64,000 bases of DNA from Myxocyprinus asiaticus (Eukaryota; Chordata; Actinopteri; Cypriniformes; Catostomidae), in NCBI RefSeq assembly GCF_019703515.2, contig NC_059363.1:3276317-3340316 (forward strand), written 5' to 3'. The position numbers were made by a program, and so were the translations under genes. How positions within the stretch are numbered: the stretch's first letter is position 1; each line of letters begins with the position of its first letter. Positions 50,471 to 64,000 of this stretch are shown in pieces. The notes under the pieces were generated by a model. The model ran no database searches. It saw only the letters and a list, made by a program, of their open reading frames with translations, and was not told where the DNA came from.

Positions 50471-51269
50471 ATACATAATTAATAAAAAAATGCAACATGT
50501 GCGGACCATGTTATGTATTAACAAAACAGAAGGGTTATTCCATGTCAAACCAGCCAAATTTTAAGACACTTCCTCAGCTAGTATAAATGATGATGAAAGT
50601 CAAACTATTAAATGCCTTGGATCAATATTTACTGAGTGATCCATTACTAGGTAGAGGGGGTCAAAATGGTAAAAATGAGTCTATGATTTTGGAGGAAAAA
50701 CTTCATAGGGCATAAAAATAACTTTAGAAAGGTGACAGCATAATTATTTTATTTTTACACAGAGATAGGTAGATCTAAAATCAGTTACCTTTAGCACCCT
50801 TGACACATTGAGAGCCCCATATATCTGGGATTTAACCATGTACAGTAGGGCCTTAAAAATGAAGATACCAAAAGGATAGTTTGTTCTGAGCTTCTTATAG
50901 GCACTCCAACTTTGGAAGAACAACACAAAAGAGTGTTTTTTCCCCCCTTCCATTTAGTGCACAACAGTGCACAAACAGTTCATGCTCATGCATCTTGTGA
51001 CTGTGGAGCTCTCTGCAGAGGGAATTAACCATACAGAATAGCTACTAAATGCAAAAGTACAAGAGAAAACATTTGAAAATTTAATGAAAGCTAATGTTAT
51101 GTGAGATAATTGCCTGCAGATCCCTTGAGTTCTGGGTTGCTTTCATGTGCCGCTGTTGAAGCAGACAATTAATGTATATTTTTTGCATGACTGGCATGCA
51201 TCAAAGCTTCTCATGGCACGAAAACGCACCAGTGGACTAATATGCATGAAATATATTGCCACTGCTTGC
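50471..51269. other. Intergenic spacer, nothing recognised
   Basis: No gene or bounded repeat identified. A short frame at 50744-50953 has no support. Confidence 0.4.
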
Positions 51270-51480
51270 TGCTGTAACCGGTGCTGCTCGACTCGCTCCG
51301 AGTGGGATTTAAACTGGTGTCAGCCGGCATGGGAGGCGGGCGTGCTATCGAGGAGGTTAAAGGCTACAGCCTCTAGCGTCAGTGGCTAGTGCACGTCTTG
51401 AGGCCAGCGGAGTGAGGTTTACACATACCGCACAGCTATCACATACCAGCTGGCTCCCGTTACACTTTTATCTTGGCATC
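51270..51480 (-). mobile_element. Possible tRNA-derived SINE, different family
   Basis: On the minus strand CCTCGATAGCACGCCCGCCT, CCCATGCCGG and GTTTAAATCCCACTCGG resemble a tRNA-like head with a B-box. GAGCGAGTCGAGCAGCACCG follows. No target duplication was found, so the boundaries are approximate. A plus-strand frame ending at 51389 crosses it by chance. Confidence 0.4.
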
Positions 51481-51764
51481 AGTCTGTTTGGTTTCTAACA
51501 CGTCCTCGCCAAAGAATTAAAGTTGAAGTGAATAAAGATTATTAGTGAATAATGTCTTAAATTTTGGTCTGTTCTTCACACAAAGCTATTGTATGGCTTT
51601 AGAAGTTTTCGAAGATACTTTTACAGTGCTTTATTATTTTTTTAAATTTATTTATTTATTTATTTTTTTGCATTTTTGGATTTTGGCAGTATAAATCACC
51701 ATTTACTTTCCTTATATGAAAAAGAACATATAAGGCTAAACATCTCCTTTTGTGTTTCATGGGA

Positions 51765-51850
51765 GAGAGAATATTATTTGGGGTCGTAATGACACGAGGG
51801 AGAGTAAATGATGACAAAATGACTGTTCATTTTTCTGGGGTGAACTATTC
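51765..51850 (-). repeat. Arm of the agttcaccc MITE family
   Basis: GAGAGTAAATGATGACAAAA followed by TCTGGGGTGAACTATTCCTT is the right-arm sequence of the family at 39670. No matching left arm is visible nearby. Confidence 0.6.
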
Positions 51851-51852
51851 CT

Positions 51853-52250
51853 TTAAAGGAATATTCCGGGTTCAGTACAAGTAAAGCTCAGTCGACAGCA
51901 TTAGTGGCATAATGTTGATTACCACAAAAAATATTTCCGTCCCTCTTTTTCTTTTTTTCTTTTTTTTAACCAAACCAAATCATAGTTAAAAATCATGGTT
52001 ATAGTGAAGCACTTACAATGGAAGTGAATGGGGCCAGTCTATAAACACCAAAATTTACACCATTTCAAAAGGATAGCCACAAGATGTAAACATTATATGT
52101 GTTAATGTGATTTTAGTGTTATAAAATCCTGATCAGTGTAATGTTATATCCAATATTACAACACAACACCAGTAAGCCCTGTAAGTTATTTTATCACACT
52201 AAAATCATGTTTAACATGTATGATGTTTACATCTTGTGGCTATACTTTTA
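51853..52250 (+). repeat. MITE copy of the 42823 family
   Basis: AAAGGAATATTCCGGGTTCA, CGACAGCATTAGTGGCATAA, CACTTACAATGGAAGTGAAT and ATGTTTACATCTTGTGGC align in order with the elements at 7171 and 42823. The right terminal arm is missing. Confidence 0.65.
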
Positions 52251-54464
52251 AAGCTGGACAGGCCATTTTTTAATAAATAATATATTCCCTCTGTGTAATC
52301 TCAATACAAATGAATTATAAGTGGCTCAGAATGCCCTCCTCTGGCTGAAATAACTTCCTGTTGCTTCAGTAATTTTGAATATTTAAAAAGAATAATGGTA
52401 TTTTTAAAGGGGCTCCAAAAGTCTTTTTTTTAAATTAACACTAAATATTCCTTTACATCTGAAATATTATGCATTAGTAATGCTCACTGATCTTTTTGTT
52501 ATGCAAGCCAGCAGAGAAACATCACAGAACACACGTGAAAATCCTCATGTGTGTGTTTGGATGTGAAATGTCATGTAGGTGTGCAAAAGCCACTTGGAAA
52601 CTGATATGCTGCACAGACTATGTTCATGGGTTCAGTGAGTTCATGACTGAAAATAAACACATCCTCTAAGGAGAATAAATATTAAGGTACTACAATATTC
52701 TGGGAATACCAGCAGAGGAGCATTTCACTGGCTCCTTATGGAGGACTTGGTATTGATTCAAATTAGACTAAATAAATGAGCACAATAGCCAAAGTCTTCT
52801 CCGTCAGGAGGGAAATAAAATTTAAACTATTCATTGCTTTATCCTGCTGTGATCTACAAATACAATTAGAGAGCTGCTAAGTGATGCATGGAATATTATT
52901 TTAAAAGCAAGGAATTATTATGTTTGATCTGGCCATTAAAACAATATTCATGTATATATATTCAGCTTAAGGTGTAGGAAAATGTACAAAACTTTTAGAA
53001 ACCCTTTTAAACCATTTTCCTCTCTTGATTTCAATCCACTTTTATTTCTAAAGCACAATTGACATAAAATAATTGCAATGAAATTTGTTTCGTTTTTTTT
53101 CGTTTGGGAGGAGCCTAAATTAAGCAGGGGTATAGCATGTCCTCTAGCTGACTACATTGCACATGCTTAAAAATACTTTATAATATTAGTAAAATTTTAT
53201 TATAATGATTAAAAGACTCTGGACTGCTGGCAGTCAACCAAAGGTTAAAAAAATAAAAATAAATACTACAGTGTCTAAGTTTTGTCAGACAACATTTACA
53301 CATACTGTGGAGCGGCCCCAGAAAGTATTTAAAATTGAAATATCATTTGAACATTATTTCTATCATTCCAAATCTTACAAACGTATTTTCGTGAAATGTT
53401 TTGCTTGAAAAGTGTGCCTGTTCTATCTTTCTTTAAAATGACATCTTCTACTCTAATGCATTATAAGTGTAATAAATTACACTATAATTTATTATAAACT
53501 CAACACTGAAAATATGTTCCATGAATCTGTCCATGCTGTCTGTGTGTCTTATGAGAGATTCTGATATTAATATCTGCATGAAACAGATTTTTTTGTTTGT
53601 CTGTGCATGTATAACAACATTATTCTGGAGGCAGGAGGTGTCAAGCAAAATGTGAAATGTCAAGCACACATTTTGCACAAATTCAAACATTAAAGAAGTG
53701 AAAATAAAATCAATATAGCCTACAAACAGGTGAAAGTCCCGTAAATCTATCAGGAATTTTACGATAAGACACCATTATTTAGTTAAATAATAATAATAAT
53801 AATAATGTTAAATTTATATAGCGCTTTACCAGAGGTAGCACAGTTTAAAGAAGAAGAAAAAAGACAGAGCATGTTTCAGTTTCTTCATTTTGATGAATAC
53901 TCTACTCTATGGAGCATTTAAACCTTTATGGAGCATTTTAACTTTTTTCAGAATAAAGTCTTAACCAGATAATTACCGTAATTGCTGATGTGAATATAAA
54001 TGTGGTCAACTTTAAGAGACGGATAGACGAGCTCCGACGTGAAATCATCACTTCAGGTCAGGTTTTTAACATTGCGCTCAGGATTAGGCTATAAATGAAT
54101 ACATGGGAATCACGTGTGAATCGTGTGATACATTAACATAGACATTTCAAGAAGTGGAAAGTGTATATGATGTCGTATCTTAATGTTACACTTGACAACC
54201 TCCAGACATGCACAGTTAACAAAGACCACAAACGGAGTCGAGACCACGCCGATCCGATCTGAAATCAATGAAATATTTTTTATATTATTCTGATTAATCC
54301 GTTATTAGTTTTGAAGTCATAATACGTGCCTTTCCGAATAAGGTATTCGATTTCGGGCACATCCCTAGTATCTGCCTATTGGCCACCCTGCTCTCTGGAT
54401 ATCGGCATCGGCCATTAAAAAAACCCATATCAGTTGATCACGTAATGCTGTCAATCAAGAATGA
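52251..54464. other. Intergenic spacer, nothing firm
   Basis: No gene recognised. A (TAA)n tract lies at 53785-53807. Near 54340-54420 CGGGCACATCCCTAG and ATCGGCATCGGCC resemble a decayed MITE end of the type at 31217. Confidence 0.4.
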
Positions 54465-55290
54465 TGTTTACATTTATTCATTTGGCAGACGCTTTTATCC
54501 AAAGCGACTTACAAGAGAGGAAAACATAAGTGAATCATCTTAAGGAGACAGTGGTATGAAAAGTGCCATACTACAAAGTTTCACTAGAATCATAACAGTA
54601 TTCAAAACAGAATAAAGTGCAACAGGATTTATTTTTTTATTTTTTTAATGACTGGTTAAGTGTTCATGGAAAAGATGTGTTTTTAGTCATTTTCTGAAGA
54701 CAGAGAGTGAGTCAGCTTCACGGATGGAGTTGGGAAGGTCGTTCCACCAACGTGGTATGATGAAGCTGAAAGTCCGGGAAAGTGTTTTGGTGCCTCTTTG
54801 TGTTGGTACAACAAGGCGACGTTCCTTAGCCGACCGCAGGCTTCTAATGGGCGCGTAGTTCTGCATAAATGATTTTAGGTATGCTGGAGCAGACCCAGTG
54901 ACTGTTCTGTATGCCAGCATCAGAGCCTTGAATTTGATACGTGCATCAACCGGCAGCCAGTGGAGAGAGACGAGTGGTGTAACATGCGCTTTCTTTGTTA
55001 ATTAAAGACCAGATGTGCTGCTGCATTCCGGATCATTTGCAGGGGTCTAATTGCACATGCAGGGAAGCCTGCAATGAGAGCGTTACAGTAGTCCAGTCTA
55101 GTTATGACAAGTGACTGAACAAGCGGTTGTGTGGCATGTTTAGAGAGGAAGGGTCTTATCAACCTGATATTGTAGAGTGTAAATCTACATGATTTTGCGG
55201 ACTTTGAGATGTGGTCTGTGAAATGTAGATGGTTACCCCTAGATTTCTGACCATTTTGAAAGGCGTTACTATAGTTGAACCCAGCTGCAC
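54465..55290 (-). mobile_element. L2-clade LINE, C-terminal fragment
   Basis: Minus-strand readings give ISKSAKSCRFTLYNIRLIRP, SLVITRLDYCNALIAGFP and AIRPLQMIRNAAAHLVFN. Across an indel follow MLAYRTVTGSAPAYLKSF, IRSLRSAKERRLVVP and WWNDLPNSIREADSLSVFRK. This is the conserved end of L2/CR1-type ORF2. The 3' tail, GTCGCTTTGGATAAAAGCGT followed by CTGCCAAATGAATAAATG, is the teleost L2 3' end that several fish SINEs share. The copy is 5'-truncated and frame-broken. Confidence 0.8.
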
Positions 55291-56413
55291 GGTATGCCGA
55301 TATGATATGCCGATAAATAACTCTCGTTTGTGTGTTCCTCATCTCTAGATTATTAATACAGATCAACATCAATGCCGATAATAAACATGGATAAATGAGC
55401 ATTGCTGAAAGCAACTTTGTAGAAATGGATGGAGCCGCGTTGATTAGACTGTCTGACTGACGGCCTATTGCGTTAGAGTTGTTTCGGCTCATGAAACTCA
55501 CCTGTGATTGGCTGGATGGTCGCTCAATCAGCCCAAAGTAACAAAACGCAAAGAATACTGTATACAAATCCACCATTTGGACTCGGTATGGGTTTAGCTT
55601 GGAAAAGTGCGGGGGATAAAAATCACCTTTTGAAAGAGTGCGGGGGACGTGTCCCCCACATACCCCGCGGCTGCTACGCCCTTGAGAGACCTGTAGCTGA
55701 TGCAATACTGATGAATGAAGGGCTGTATTTTCTCCGAAACATGTTTCAACTTGATCGCTTTTAATCTTTATGTTGTTTTGAACAGTTCCGATTTGTTTTT
55801 AATTATTTTTCTTTGAAGGCGGGAACATAAACGGTGAGTAAACCAAATAATCATAGAACGGCGTTATTTATTAGGCTACTTGATTATATAATTAATTAAT
55901 AACCCCATAACAAAGGAGTATTTGTTTACAAAAGGAGTGTATTTTGTTTATTTGATCAGAGCGATAATCAGCGCGTTTGATGTATCCGAAGCCTTTGATC
56001 TCGCCTCCGCTGAACGGATACATTGTAACAGTTTGAGGTTGAGTTACATTGATGCACTTTTGTAACACTGGCTGTGTGTTGTTACAACAAATGCAGTTTG
56101 TTTCTAGATAGGTATTGGTGTTGATGGTATACATAGAGATGGTCAGTCTCCTCCCATTATGAGATGTTCATTGTGCACGTTTACTTCTTTAGAATGAAAA
56201 CTGTTTCCTGTAGGGAAGATCAAAGGATTTATAGCACAGCGATCTGAAAAACTGACCTCAGTATATCTAGTAATAGTATAAATACGTAAAGCAATCGCAT
56301 GTTTATTGAAGAAGGAGAAACTGTCCTGGGATTTAAACCACTTTTGTCTCAGGTGAGGACAATGGACAGACCGTAGCCTAATGACATTCAGAAGTATATA
56401 GCCTATTACTTTT

Positions 56414-56444
<31 letters not shown>

Positions 56445-56807
56445 GTATCACAGATGAACGTGATCAGTGACTTAAGCCATGTTTGACATTTTCAACCCAA
56501 GCATTCTGCGTCTGTGTGGATTATTGTGAATTGTATAGCCTTGACCAGAGGATGGCAGCACATTTCACTTAATTATTGTCTCTCCTTGTAGTATTTATAT
56601 TAGCTTGCATGTATGCTTATATTTTTGCATGTGATGATTTAACTTGATACGCACATATATAATAGACATGCATACAATGGCATATATTGGTAAAATTAAC
56701 ACTTGCTGAACATATACAAACACTTTCTAAATACTTATTATTTTACGCAATATTTCGTTCTTTAAAAAGAACAACAATGAAATAAGGAACCTACTGTATG
56801 TGTCAGT
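55291..56807. other. Intergenic spacer upstream of TDH
   Basis: No exon recognised. A (TTTA)n tract lies at about 56412-56443. GGGGGACGTGTCCCCCAC near 55643 is a short GC-rich palindrome of unknown origin. An untranslated first exon of TDH could lie here or further upstream, but none can be identified. Confidence 0.4.
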
Positions 56808-56948
56808 AGCCCAGCTGGCACAGCATGGCACTAGCAATGCCAAGGTCATGGGGTTGATTCACAGGGAGCACAAAAACTGATATAAATGTATACCTTGAAA
56901 GTGCTAGCCTATATGTCACTTTAGATAAAAGTATGCTGTATGTATTAA
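56808..56948 (+). mobile_element. tRNA-derived SINE with L2-like tail
   Basis: The head GTAGCCCAGCTGGCACAGCA and GGTCATGGGGTTGATTCACA corresponds to A- and B-box regions of a tRNA-derived SINE. It continues GGGAGCACAAAAACTGATAT and AATGTATACC. The tail GTCACTTTAGATAAAAGTAT with ATGTATTAATG is a mutated form of the L2 3' end seen at 54465, as expected if L2 machinery moved it. Confidence 0.7.
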
Positions 56949-57187
56949 TGCATTGGTGTTAATGTAAAATGGGAGATTTAGGTCAACTGATAAAAAGGGG
57001 TTGGTAACACTCGAGTCTCAAAATGGCCCAAGCAGATTCATCAGCCTGTCAGAAATCGGTCTTTATTGAATATTTGAGTTTTATGATGTTTTTTGGCATA
57101 GTTAGAAATACTTTATTTGATGTTGCATTTCTGTGTATCCATTGATATGTTTAATGTCTTGATGTCCTTGTTGGCAGAGAGTAGAAG
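56949..57187. other. TDH: TDH 5' flank / intron before exon with start
   Basis: An acceptor-like CCTTGTTGGCAG ends at 57177, ten bases before the TDH start codon. The coding exon therefore probably begins at 57178, and an upstream untranslated exon was not located. This is inferred from the acceptor and from the lack of promoter features directly upstream. Confidence 0.4.
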
Positions 57188-57362
57188 ATGCTCTGTTTAA
57201 GAGCTCTGAGCAGGATGGCACAGCGGGCTTTCTTGGCATCAGGCCGTGGCTTTCAACCTCTCACTGTTTCAGAGCGGGACATCAGTCTCTCTCCACGCCA
57301 ACTCACCTCTGATGCCAGCTTTTACTCAGAGGAGTCTGATTGTCCAAGAATTCTCATTACTG
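57188..57362 (+). CDS. TDH: TDH exon: presequence and start of NAD fold
   Basis: L-threonine 3-dehydrogenase oxidises threonine with NAD+ in mitochondria to 2-amino-3-ketobutyrate, which GCAT then splits to glycine and acetyl-CoA. This exon encodes residues 1-58 and the first base of 59. The N-terminus MLCLRALSRMAQRAFLAS is rich in Arg, Leu and Ala without acidic residues, as in a mitochondrial targeting peptide. It ends CPRILITG, the first beta strand of the Rossmann fold. The donor is ACTG^gtagga. A second open frame at 57246 is a shadow. Confidence 0.92.
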
Positions 57363-57583
57363 GTAGGAGACGAGTGCTTTTTGACGCACCATTTATTGTG
57401 TAAAATATTTCTGGTCATGATTGGTTTTGTTTAAGATTTGTGGCCTAAATGGATGTTATATAAGCCTATGATCATCAATAATATTTGGTCATGTTTCCCT
57501 GTTTACCACATTCTGAAGCACATTAAATGTGGTCTCCATGGAAACACAACACCGATGATGTCTTTTAATCACATCCTTCACAG

Positions 57584-57626
57584 GGGGGTTGGGGCAGCTG
57601 GGAGTGGGTCTAGCCAAATTGCTCAG
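57584..57626 (+). CDS. TDH: TDH exon 2: glycine-rich NAD loop
   Basis: A 43-nt micro-exon completing GGLGQLG, the GxxGxxG dinucleotide-binding motif of the extended short-chain dehydrogenase family (residues 59-65), followed by VGLAKLL. The acceptor is ccttcacag^GG and the donor CTCAG^gtaaga. It is too small to be found as an open frame but is required to keep phase. Confidence 0.92.
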
Positions 57627-57752
57627 GTAAGACTGAAGCTTGAATGATTGGATGGTTATAAATGCATTTATTAGGACACGATGGTGTATGTTTTGAATGC
57701 TTTAAGTGAATATTTCTGCAAATGTTCTTTCATTCTGTTAATGAACATATAA

Positions 57753-57905
<153 letters not shown>

Positions 57906-57984
57906 TAATTGTGATTGAGTTTATCTGAATGCATAAATCCCTTGACATGGGTCTTTTGTTCCAATATATTTAGGGTTTGGTTTG

Positions 57985-58236
57985 ACAGTGGACGTCACCT
58001 TTCAAAATCAAAATTTTTCCAATCAAAATTCATGTCTTTCAAAAATCTGAAAAATAAGAGATTTCTTTTGTGCAGATGAAGTTGCCAGCCAGAACGTTGA
58101 CATTCGCTTAATTTGAACCCGTATCGAAAATGAAAGGGAAATGTTGGCCAAAATAAATGCTGTAAATGATGTTGATGTTGTGAGAGAAGATCATTATGGA
58201 CGTCCTACTTTGAAAGGTGATGCCCACTGTTGTTGA
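57985..58236. repeat. Small foldback repeat in TDH intron 3
   Basis: GACAGTGGACGTCACCTTTC on the left and, from the right, CAACAGTGGGCATCACCTTT are near-complements in inverted order. A non-autonomous DNA element is likely. No target duplication was identified. Confidence 0.5.
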
Positions 58237-58465
58237 GTGACATGCCGATAGCAGTAACCCTGAAAATGAAAAGACGCAAAGCTCATTCTAAAATTAACAA
58301 ATCAACTTAAAGATTATGCTAAAATAAAATACAAGAGACATTTATGTATTGATTTAATGATTAATTTAATATGTTTTTACATTTAATTATGTATTTAATA
58401 TTTGTTTTATTGTAAACATTTATTAAATGATTTCATTTGAATAATTTGGCCCTTCATAAACGTAA

Positions 58466-58669
<204 letters not shown>

Positions 58670-58770
58670 TGACATTATCTGCATCATGTTTTCTTAAATC
58701 ACTTTTCAACGCTACATTTGGTAAAAAAAAGACACAATAGAGATATCTTTCCCTCTTTTCCTCTTCTTAA

Positions 58771-59031
<261 letters not shown>

Positions 59032-59250
59032 TAATGTTAGTCAGGTTTGAGGGCATCTACATGCTAGCGTACACCTAAATGTTGACAACATTAACTTTCA
59101 GCGGATACAGATCAAATTCTCTTCCAGGGAAACAGGCCAAAAATATTGATGTCTCATCTTGCATTATACAGGATTTTGTCCAATAAAATGCTCTCTAGAA
59201 GAAGACTGTCTATAGGGATGAGAATTGTAAGGAATTTAATGATTCAGTTT

Positions 59251-59704
59251 CGGGGGCCTGGGTATCTCAGCGAGTATTGACGCTGACTACCACACCAGGA
59301 GTCGCGAGTTTGAATCCAGGGTGTGCTGAGTGACTCCAGTCAGGTCTCCTAAGCAACCAAATTGGCCCGGTTGCTAGGGAGGGTAGAGTCACATGGGGTA
59401 ACCTCCTCGTGGTCACTATAATGTGGTTCTCGCTCTCGGTGGGGCGCATGGTGAGTTGTGCGTGGATGCCGTAGAGAATAGTGTGGGCCTCCACATGCGC
59501 TACGTCTCCGCGGTAACGCACTCAACAAGCCACGTGATAAGATGCGTGGATTGACGGTCTGAGACGTGGAGGCAACTGAGATTCGTCCTCCACCACCCGG
59601 ATTGAGGCGAGTCACTACGCCACCATGAGGACTTAGAGTGCAATGGGAATTGGGCATTCCAAATTGGGCAGTAAAGGGGAGAAAATAAATAAAAAAAAAA
59701 AAAA
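59251..59704 (+). mobile_element. tRNA-derived SINE, copy 7, in TDH intron 5
   Basis: GGGGGCCTGGGTATCTCAGC, GTCGCGAGTTTGAATCCAGG and GGCCCGGTTGCTAGGGAGGG align with the other copies. It ends in an A-rich tail at about 59690-59704. A clear target duplication was not found. Open frames on both strands are chance readings of the repeat. Confidence 0.88.
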
Positions 59705-60808
<1,104 letters not shown>

Positions 60809-61090
60809 TAATTTCTGTTTTCTGTAGAATGCAAATTGAGATGATTTGGACAATGTCAGTGACCAATGACAAAAAAAAAGTAAAATAAACACAGTCCATA
60901 CAACTTGGGCGCTATATTCCAAGTCTTTTAAGCCATACGATATTGAATCATTATTCACTGAAAATCTTACCCTCTGATAAAATTAACAAATGTAATTTGC
61001 GCTTGCGTTCGATTGACATATGACTGCTTTAGACATGTAGCATCAGGGTTGACGTCATTGGTGCCAAACGCTATATTTACTGTAGAGATA

Positions 61091-62244
61091 CACTCAGTGA
61101 CCTCTTTATTAGGTACACCTGTATACTTATTCATGTGATTATCTAATCAGCCAATCGTGTTGCATCAGAGCAATGCATAATATAATGCAGATACGGGTCA
61201 GGAGCTTCAGTTAATGTTCACATCAACCATCAGAATGGGGAAAAAATTTGATCTCAGTAATTTTGACTGTGGCATGATTGTTGGTGCCAGACGGGCTGGT
61301 TCGAGTATTTCTGTAACTGCTGATCTCCTGGGATTTGTCTCCAGAGTTTAATCAGGATGGTGTGAAAAACTAAAAACATCCAGTAAGCGGCAGTTCTGCA
61401 GACGGAAATGCCTTGTTGTTGAGAGAGGTCAACGGAGAATGGCCAGACTGGTTTGAGCTGACAGAAAGGCTACGGTAACTCAGGTAACCCCTCTGTACAA
61501 ATGTAGTGAGCAGAATAGCATCTCAGAATGCACAACATGTCGAACCTTGAGGCGGATGGGCTACAACAGCAGAAGACCATGTCAGGTTCCACTTCTGTTA
61601 GCCAAGAACAGAAAACTGAGGCTGCAGCAGGCACAGGCTCACCAAAACTGGACAGTTGAAGACTGGAAAAACATAGCCTGGTCTGATGAATCGATGGTAG
61701 GGTCAAAATTTGGCGCCAACAGCATGAATCCATGGACCCAGTCTGCCTTGTGTCAACAGTCCAGGCTGGTGGTGGTGGTGTAATGGTGTGGGGAATGTTT
61801 TCTTGGCACACTTTGGGCCCGTTAATGCCAATCAATCATCGCTTGAATGAGTATTGTTGCTGACAATGTGCATCCCTTCATGGCCACAGTTTACCACAGT
61901 TATGTTCTAATGCCTACTTCCAGCATGATGATGCACCATGTCACAAAACAAAAGTCATCTAAAACTGGTTTCATGAACCTGACAATGAGTTCACTGTTCT
62001 TCAGTGGCCTTCCCAGTCACCGGATCTGAATCCAATAACACATTTGGAATGTGGTAGAACGGGAGATTCGCAGCATGAATATGCAGCTGACAAATCTGCA
62101 GAAATGTCAACATGGACCAGAATCTCAAAGGAATGTTTGCAACATCTTGTGCAATCAGTGAAATGAAGAATTTAGGCTGTTTTGAGAACAAAGGGTGGCC
62201 CTACCCAGTATTAGTATAGTGTTCCTAACAAAGTGCTCAGTGCG
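61091..62244 (+). mobile_element. Tc1/mariner element in TDH intron 7
   Basis: Left end CACTCAGTGACCTCTTTATT after TA. The right end, read inward, is CGCACTGAGCACTTTGTTAG, bounded by TA at 62245-62246. The internal transposase is broken. The element does not disturb the flanking TDH splice sites. Confidence 0.85.
61234..62190 (+). pseudogene. Decayed Tc1 transposase in TDH intron 7
   Basis: The beginning reads MGKKFDLSNFDCGMIVGARR, then MGYNSRRPCQVPLLLAKNRK and WTVEDWKNIAWSDESMVG, which contains the first catalytic Asp. Stops and shifts follow. Near 62010-62070 the block that should hold the catalytic Glu is frameshifted (SPDLNPIT in one frame, then HIWNVVEREI in another). The copy cannot encode active transposase. 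Confidence 0.85.
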
Positions 62245-62246
62245 TA

Positions 62247-63000
62247 TATATAGATAGATATAGGGCACAACAGTGCCTGCCCACTTGGTTCTGAAAGTAT
62301 TTTTCCTATAAATATTTTCCATAGGGCTTTTATAAAATCCTTCATAAAACAGTTCTAAGCCATGAACCCAACCAACCAGCTCCGAGGTGAATTACAACAT
62401 TACGAACTTTGATTTGAAGTAAAAAAAAAGTGTTTAAAAATGGGACAAAAAGACAAAGGTACAAGACTGTGTACTTACAATTTTAATGAGGAAATGAACT
62501 ACAATGAGAATTTACATAATCGAATTACAAATGATAGAAAAATAAAAAAACTATTGATTTAAAGTTGTTTATTATAAGTATATAAACAATATATTTTAGT
62601 TTTATTAATTAGTAATATTCAGATATATACATCTATTTATAATTAGTTTGAGAGTGTATGGAGACTGACTCGATTGCGTCATTCACAGTGTGTCATGGTA
62701 GAGGGCGGTCGCTGCAGAGCTCTTTTTGTGCACTTTGTTCGCCGTGATTCTCTGATTGGTGGAGCGTTTCCCTGTATGATCATGTGTAGTGTAGTTCTTT
62801 ACCAGGAATTCTGCTATTAAATATGATTTTTAAAAAGTCAAGTTGAAATAACACACATGGATGGCTTCAACAGAAGAGTCTTGGAGCTCACTGTAGGTCT
62901 GTCTTTAAAGGTGTATAAGTTATCGTTAAAAAAAAGGTTCCCCTATTAAGAAATTAAATGTTTTTTTACTTCTGGAACCAAACTGTTGCACTCTATTGGC
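62247..63000. other. TDH intron 7, unassigned segment
   Basis: Between the Tc1 element and the right MITE arm. No coding exon or repeat boundary recognised. It may be a further insertion into the foldback element. Confidence 0.35.
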
Positions 63001-63329
63001 TCTTACATGTCGTAACAGAAAGTGCCATGCTGCTTGAAATACGCAGAATGGATTTTTAAGATTTTCAGTGAATACACAAAGCAAATAGTATGGCTTCAGA
63101 AATGTGGAATATAGTTATGATACTTCAATTGTGTTTTTTTGTTTTTTGGTCATTATTGGAGCTTGACAGCCGTGATAACTACAAACATTCTGGAACGACA
63201 TGAGAGTGAGTAAATAATGACTGCGTTTTCCTTTTTTTTTTTTTGGTGAACTATTTCTTTAAACTTAGGGTAATTATGTCCTAGTTTCCTGATTTTACCA
63301 TTCCAAAGTGAAGTCCCTCAACAGTGTGA

Positions 63330-63497
<168 letters not shown>

Positions 63498-63881
63498 ACA
63501 CCATCTGCCATACTGTACTTTGAGTTCAGGACGCTGAGCATTTTGGGACCTGATGGACTGGTTAGCATTTCAGCTCTGCAGTCTCACTCTTTAATAAGTT
63601 ATTTAAAAGGAGAAACTACATAGTTACAGTGTACTTTATTAATTTCCATATGCAGCATGTATTTGCACAGTTTTTTTTTTTTTTTCTCTTTACAGTGAAC
63701 CAAATATTTACAGGGCTATATTGTATCCTTCTCGATTATTCTGCGCAATAGCCAGGGGCTGTCAAACAAAAGGAAAATAAGCACCATAAAATCACCATAA
63801 AAGTGACTTGTGTGCTATACTATAAGTCTTCTAAAGCCGTATGCAAGAAGAACAGCTCGAAATGTCAAGTTGATTGACTTA
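63498..63881 (+). other. TDH: TDH 3' UTR / 3' flank
   Basis: Follows the TAA stop. No canonical AATAAA was found in the first ~380 bases on the plus strand, so the polyadenylation site is not placed. Confidence 0.45.
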
Positions 63882-64000
63882 CACTATATTGCCAAAAGTA
63901 TTCGCTCACCCATCCAAATAATTGAATTCAGGTGTTCCAATCACTTCCATGGCCACAGGTGTATAAAATGAAGCACCTAGGCATGCAGACTGCTTCTACA
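63882..64000 (+). mobile_element. Left end of a Tc1/mariner element, cut by the window
   Basis: CACTATATTGCCAAAAGTAT follows a TA, and TTCAGGTGTTCCAATCACTT continues as in a widespread teleost Tc1-like family. The transposase would lie beyond position 64000. Confidence 0.8.

Noticed and set aside
55400..55764. Frames upstream of TDH as an additional gene
   Set aside because: The minus frame is the tail of an L2 LINE region extended by chance, and the plus frame has no recognisable feature.

Overview
The window is nuclear DNA from a ray-finned fish, most likely a cyprinid. It holds two conserved vertebrate genes with phase-correct GT/AG introns, set in AT-rich sequence full of teleost transposons (Tc1/mariner, hAT, foldback MITEs, tRNA-derived SINEs, L1/Tx1, L2 and I/Nimb LINEs, and one Ty3/Gypsy element). 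The species assignment is an inference from the repeats and the protein sequences. | GENE 1, minus strand: XKR6 (XK-related membrane protein 6). Exon 1 is at 46262-46845, exon 2 at 14233-14429 and exon 3 at 9323-10290. Together they encode an uninterrupted 582-residue protein. Intron 1 is 31.8 kb and intron 2 is 3.9 kb. Most of the repeats described here lie in those introns. | GENE 2, plus strand: TDH (mitochondrial L-threonine 3-dehydrogenase). Its eight coding exons lie between 57188 and 63497 and encode an uninterrupted 370-residue protein with the nucleotide-binding and catalytic motifs in place. The two genes diverge from a spacer of about 10 kb and share no pathway. Their neighbourhood recalls the XKR6-TDH region of human 8p23.1. 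| LAYOUT: 1-9322 is repeat-bearing 3' flank of XKR6 and probably includes its 3' UTR. 9323-10290 is exon 3. Intron 2 carries a MITE, a Tc1 derivative and LINE fragments. 14233-14429 is exon 2. Intron 1 carries nested hAT, Tc1 and SINE insertions at 15-20 kb and an L1/Tx1 copy at about 23.5-33.6 kb. That L1 is split by a Gypsy element, a MITE containing a SINE, a 3.9-kb hAT-like element containing an I/Nimb LINE, and a second hAT MITE. Further along the intron are more SINEs, a hAT fossil inside a foldback element, and a tandem array of about 150-bp units. Exon 1 of XKR6 is GC-rich. The intergenic spacer holds a hAT-like element, an L2 LINE and SINEs. TDH follows, with a Tc1 element in its last intron. 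A Tc1 end starts at 63882 and runs off the window. | No RNA gene, CRISPR array or prokaryotic-style system is present. I found no convincing new biological system. The most informative material is the insertion history, which can be read from exact target-site duplications, and the uncharacterised tandem array beside XKR6 exon 1.
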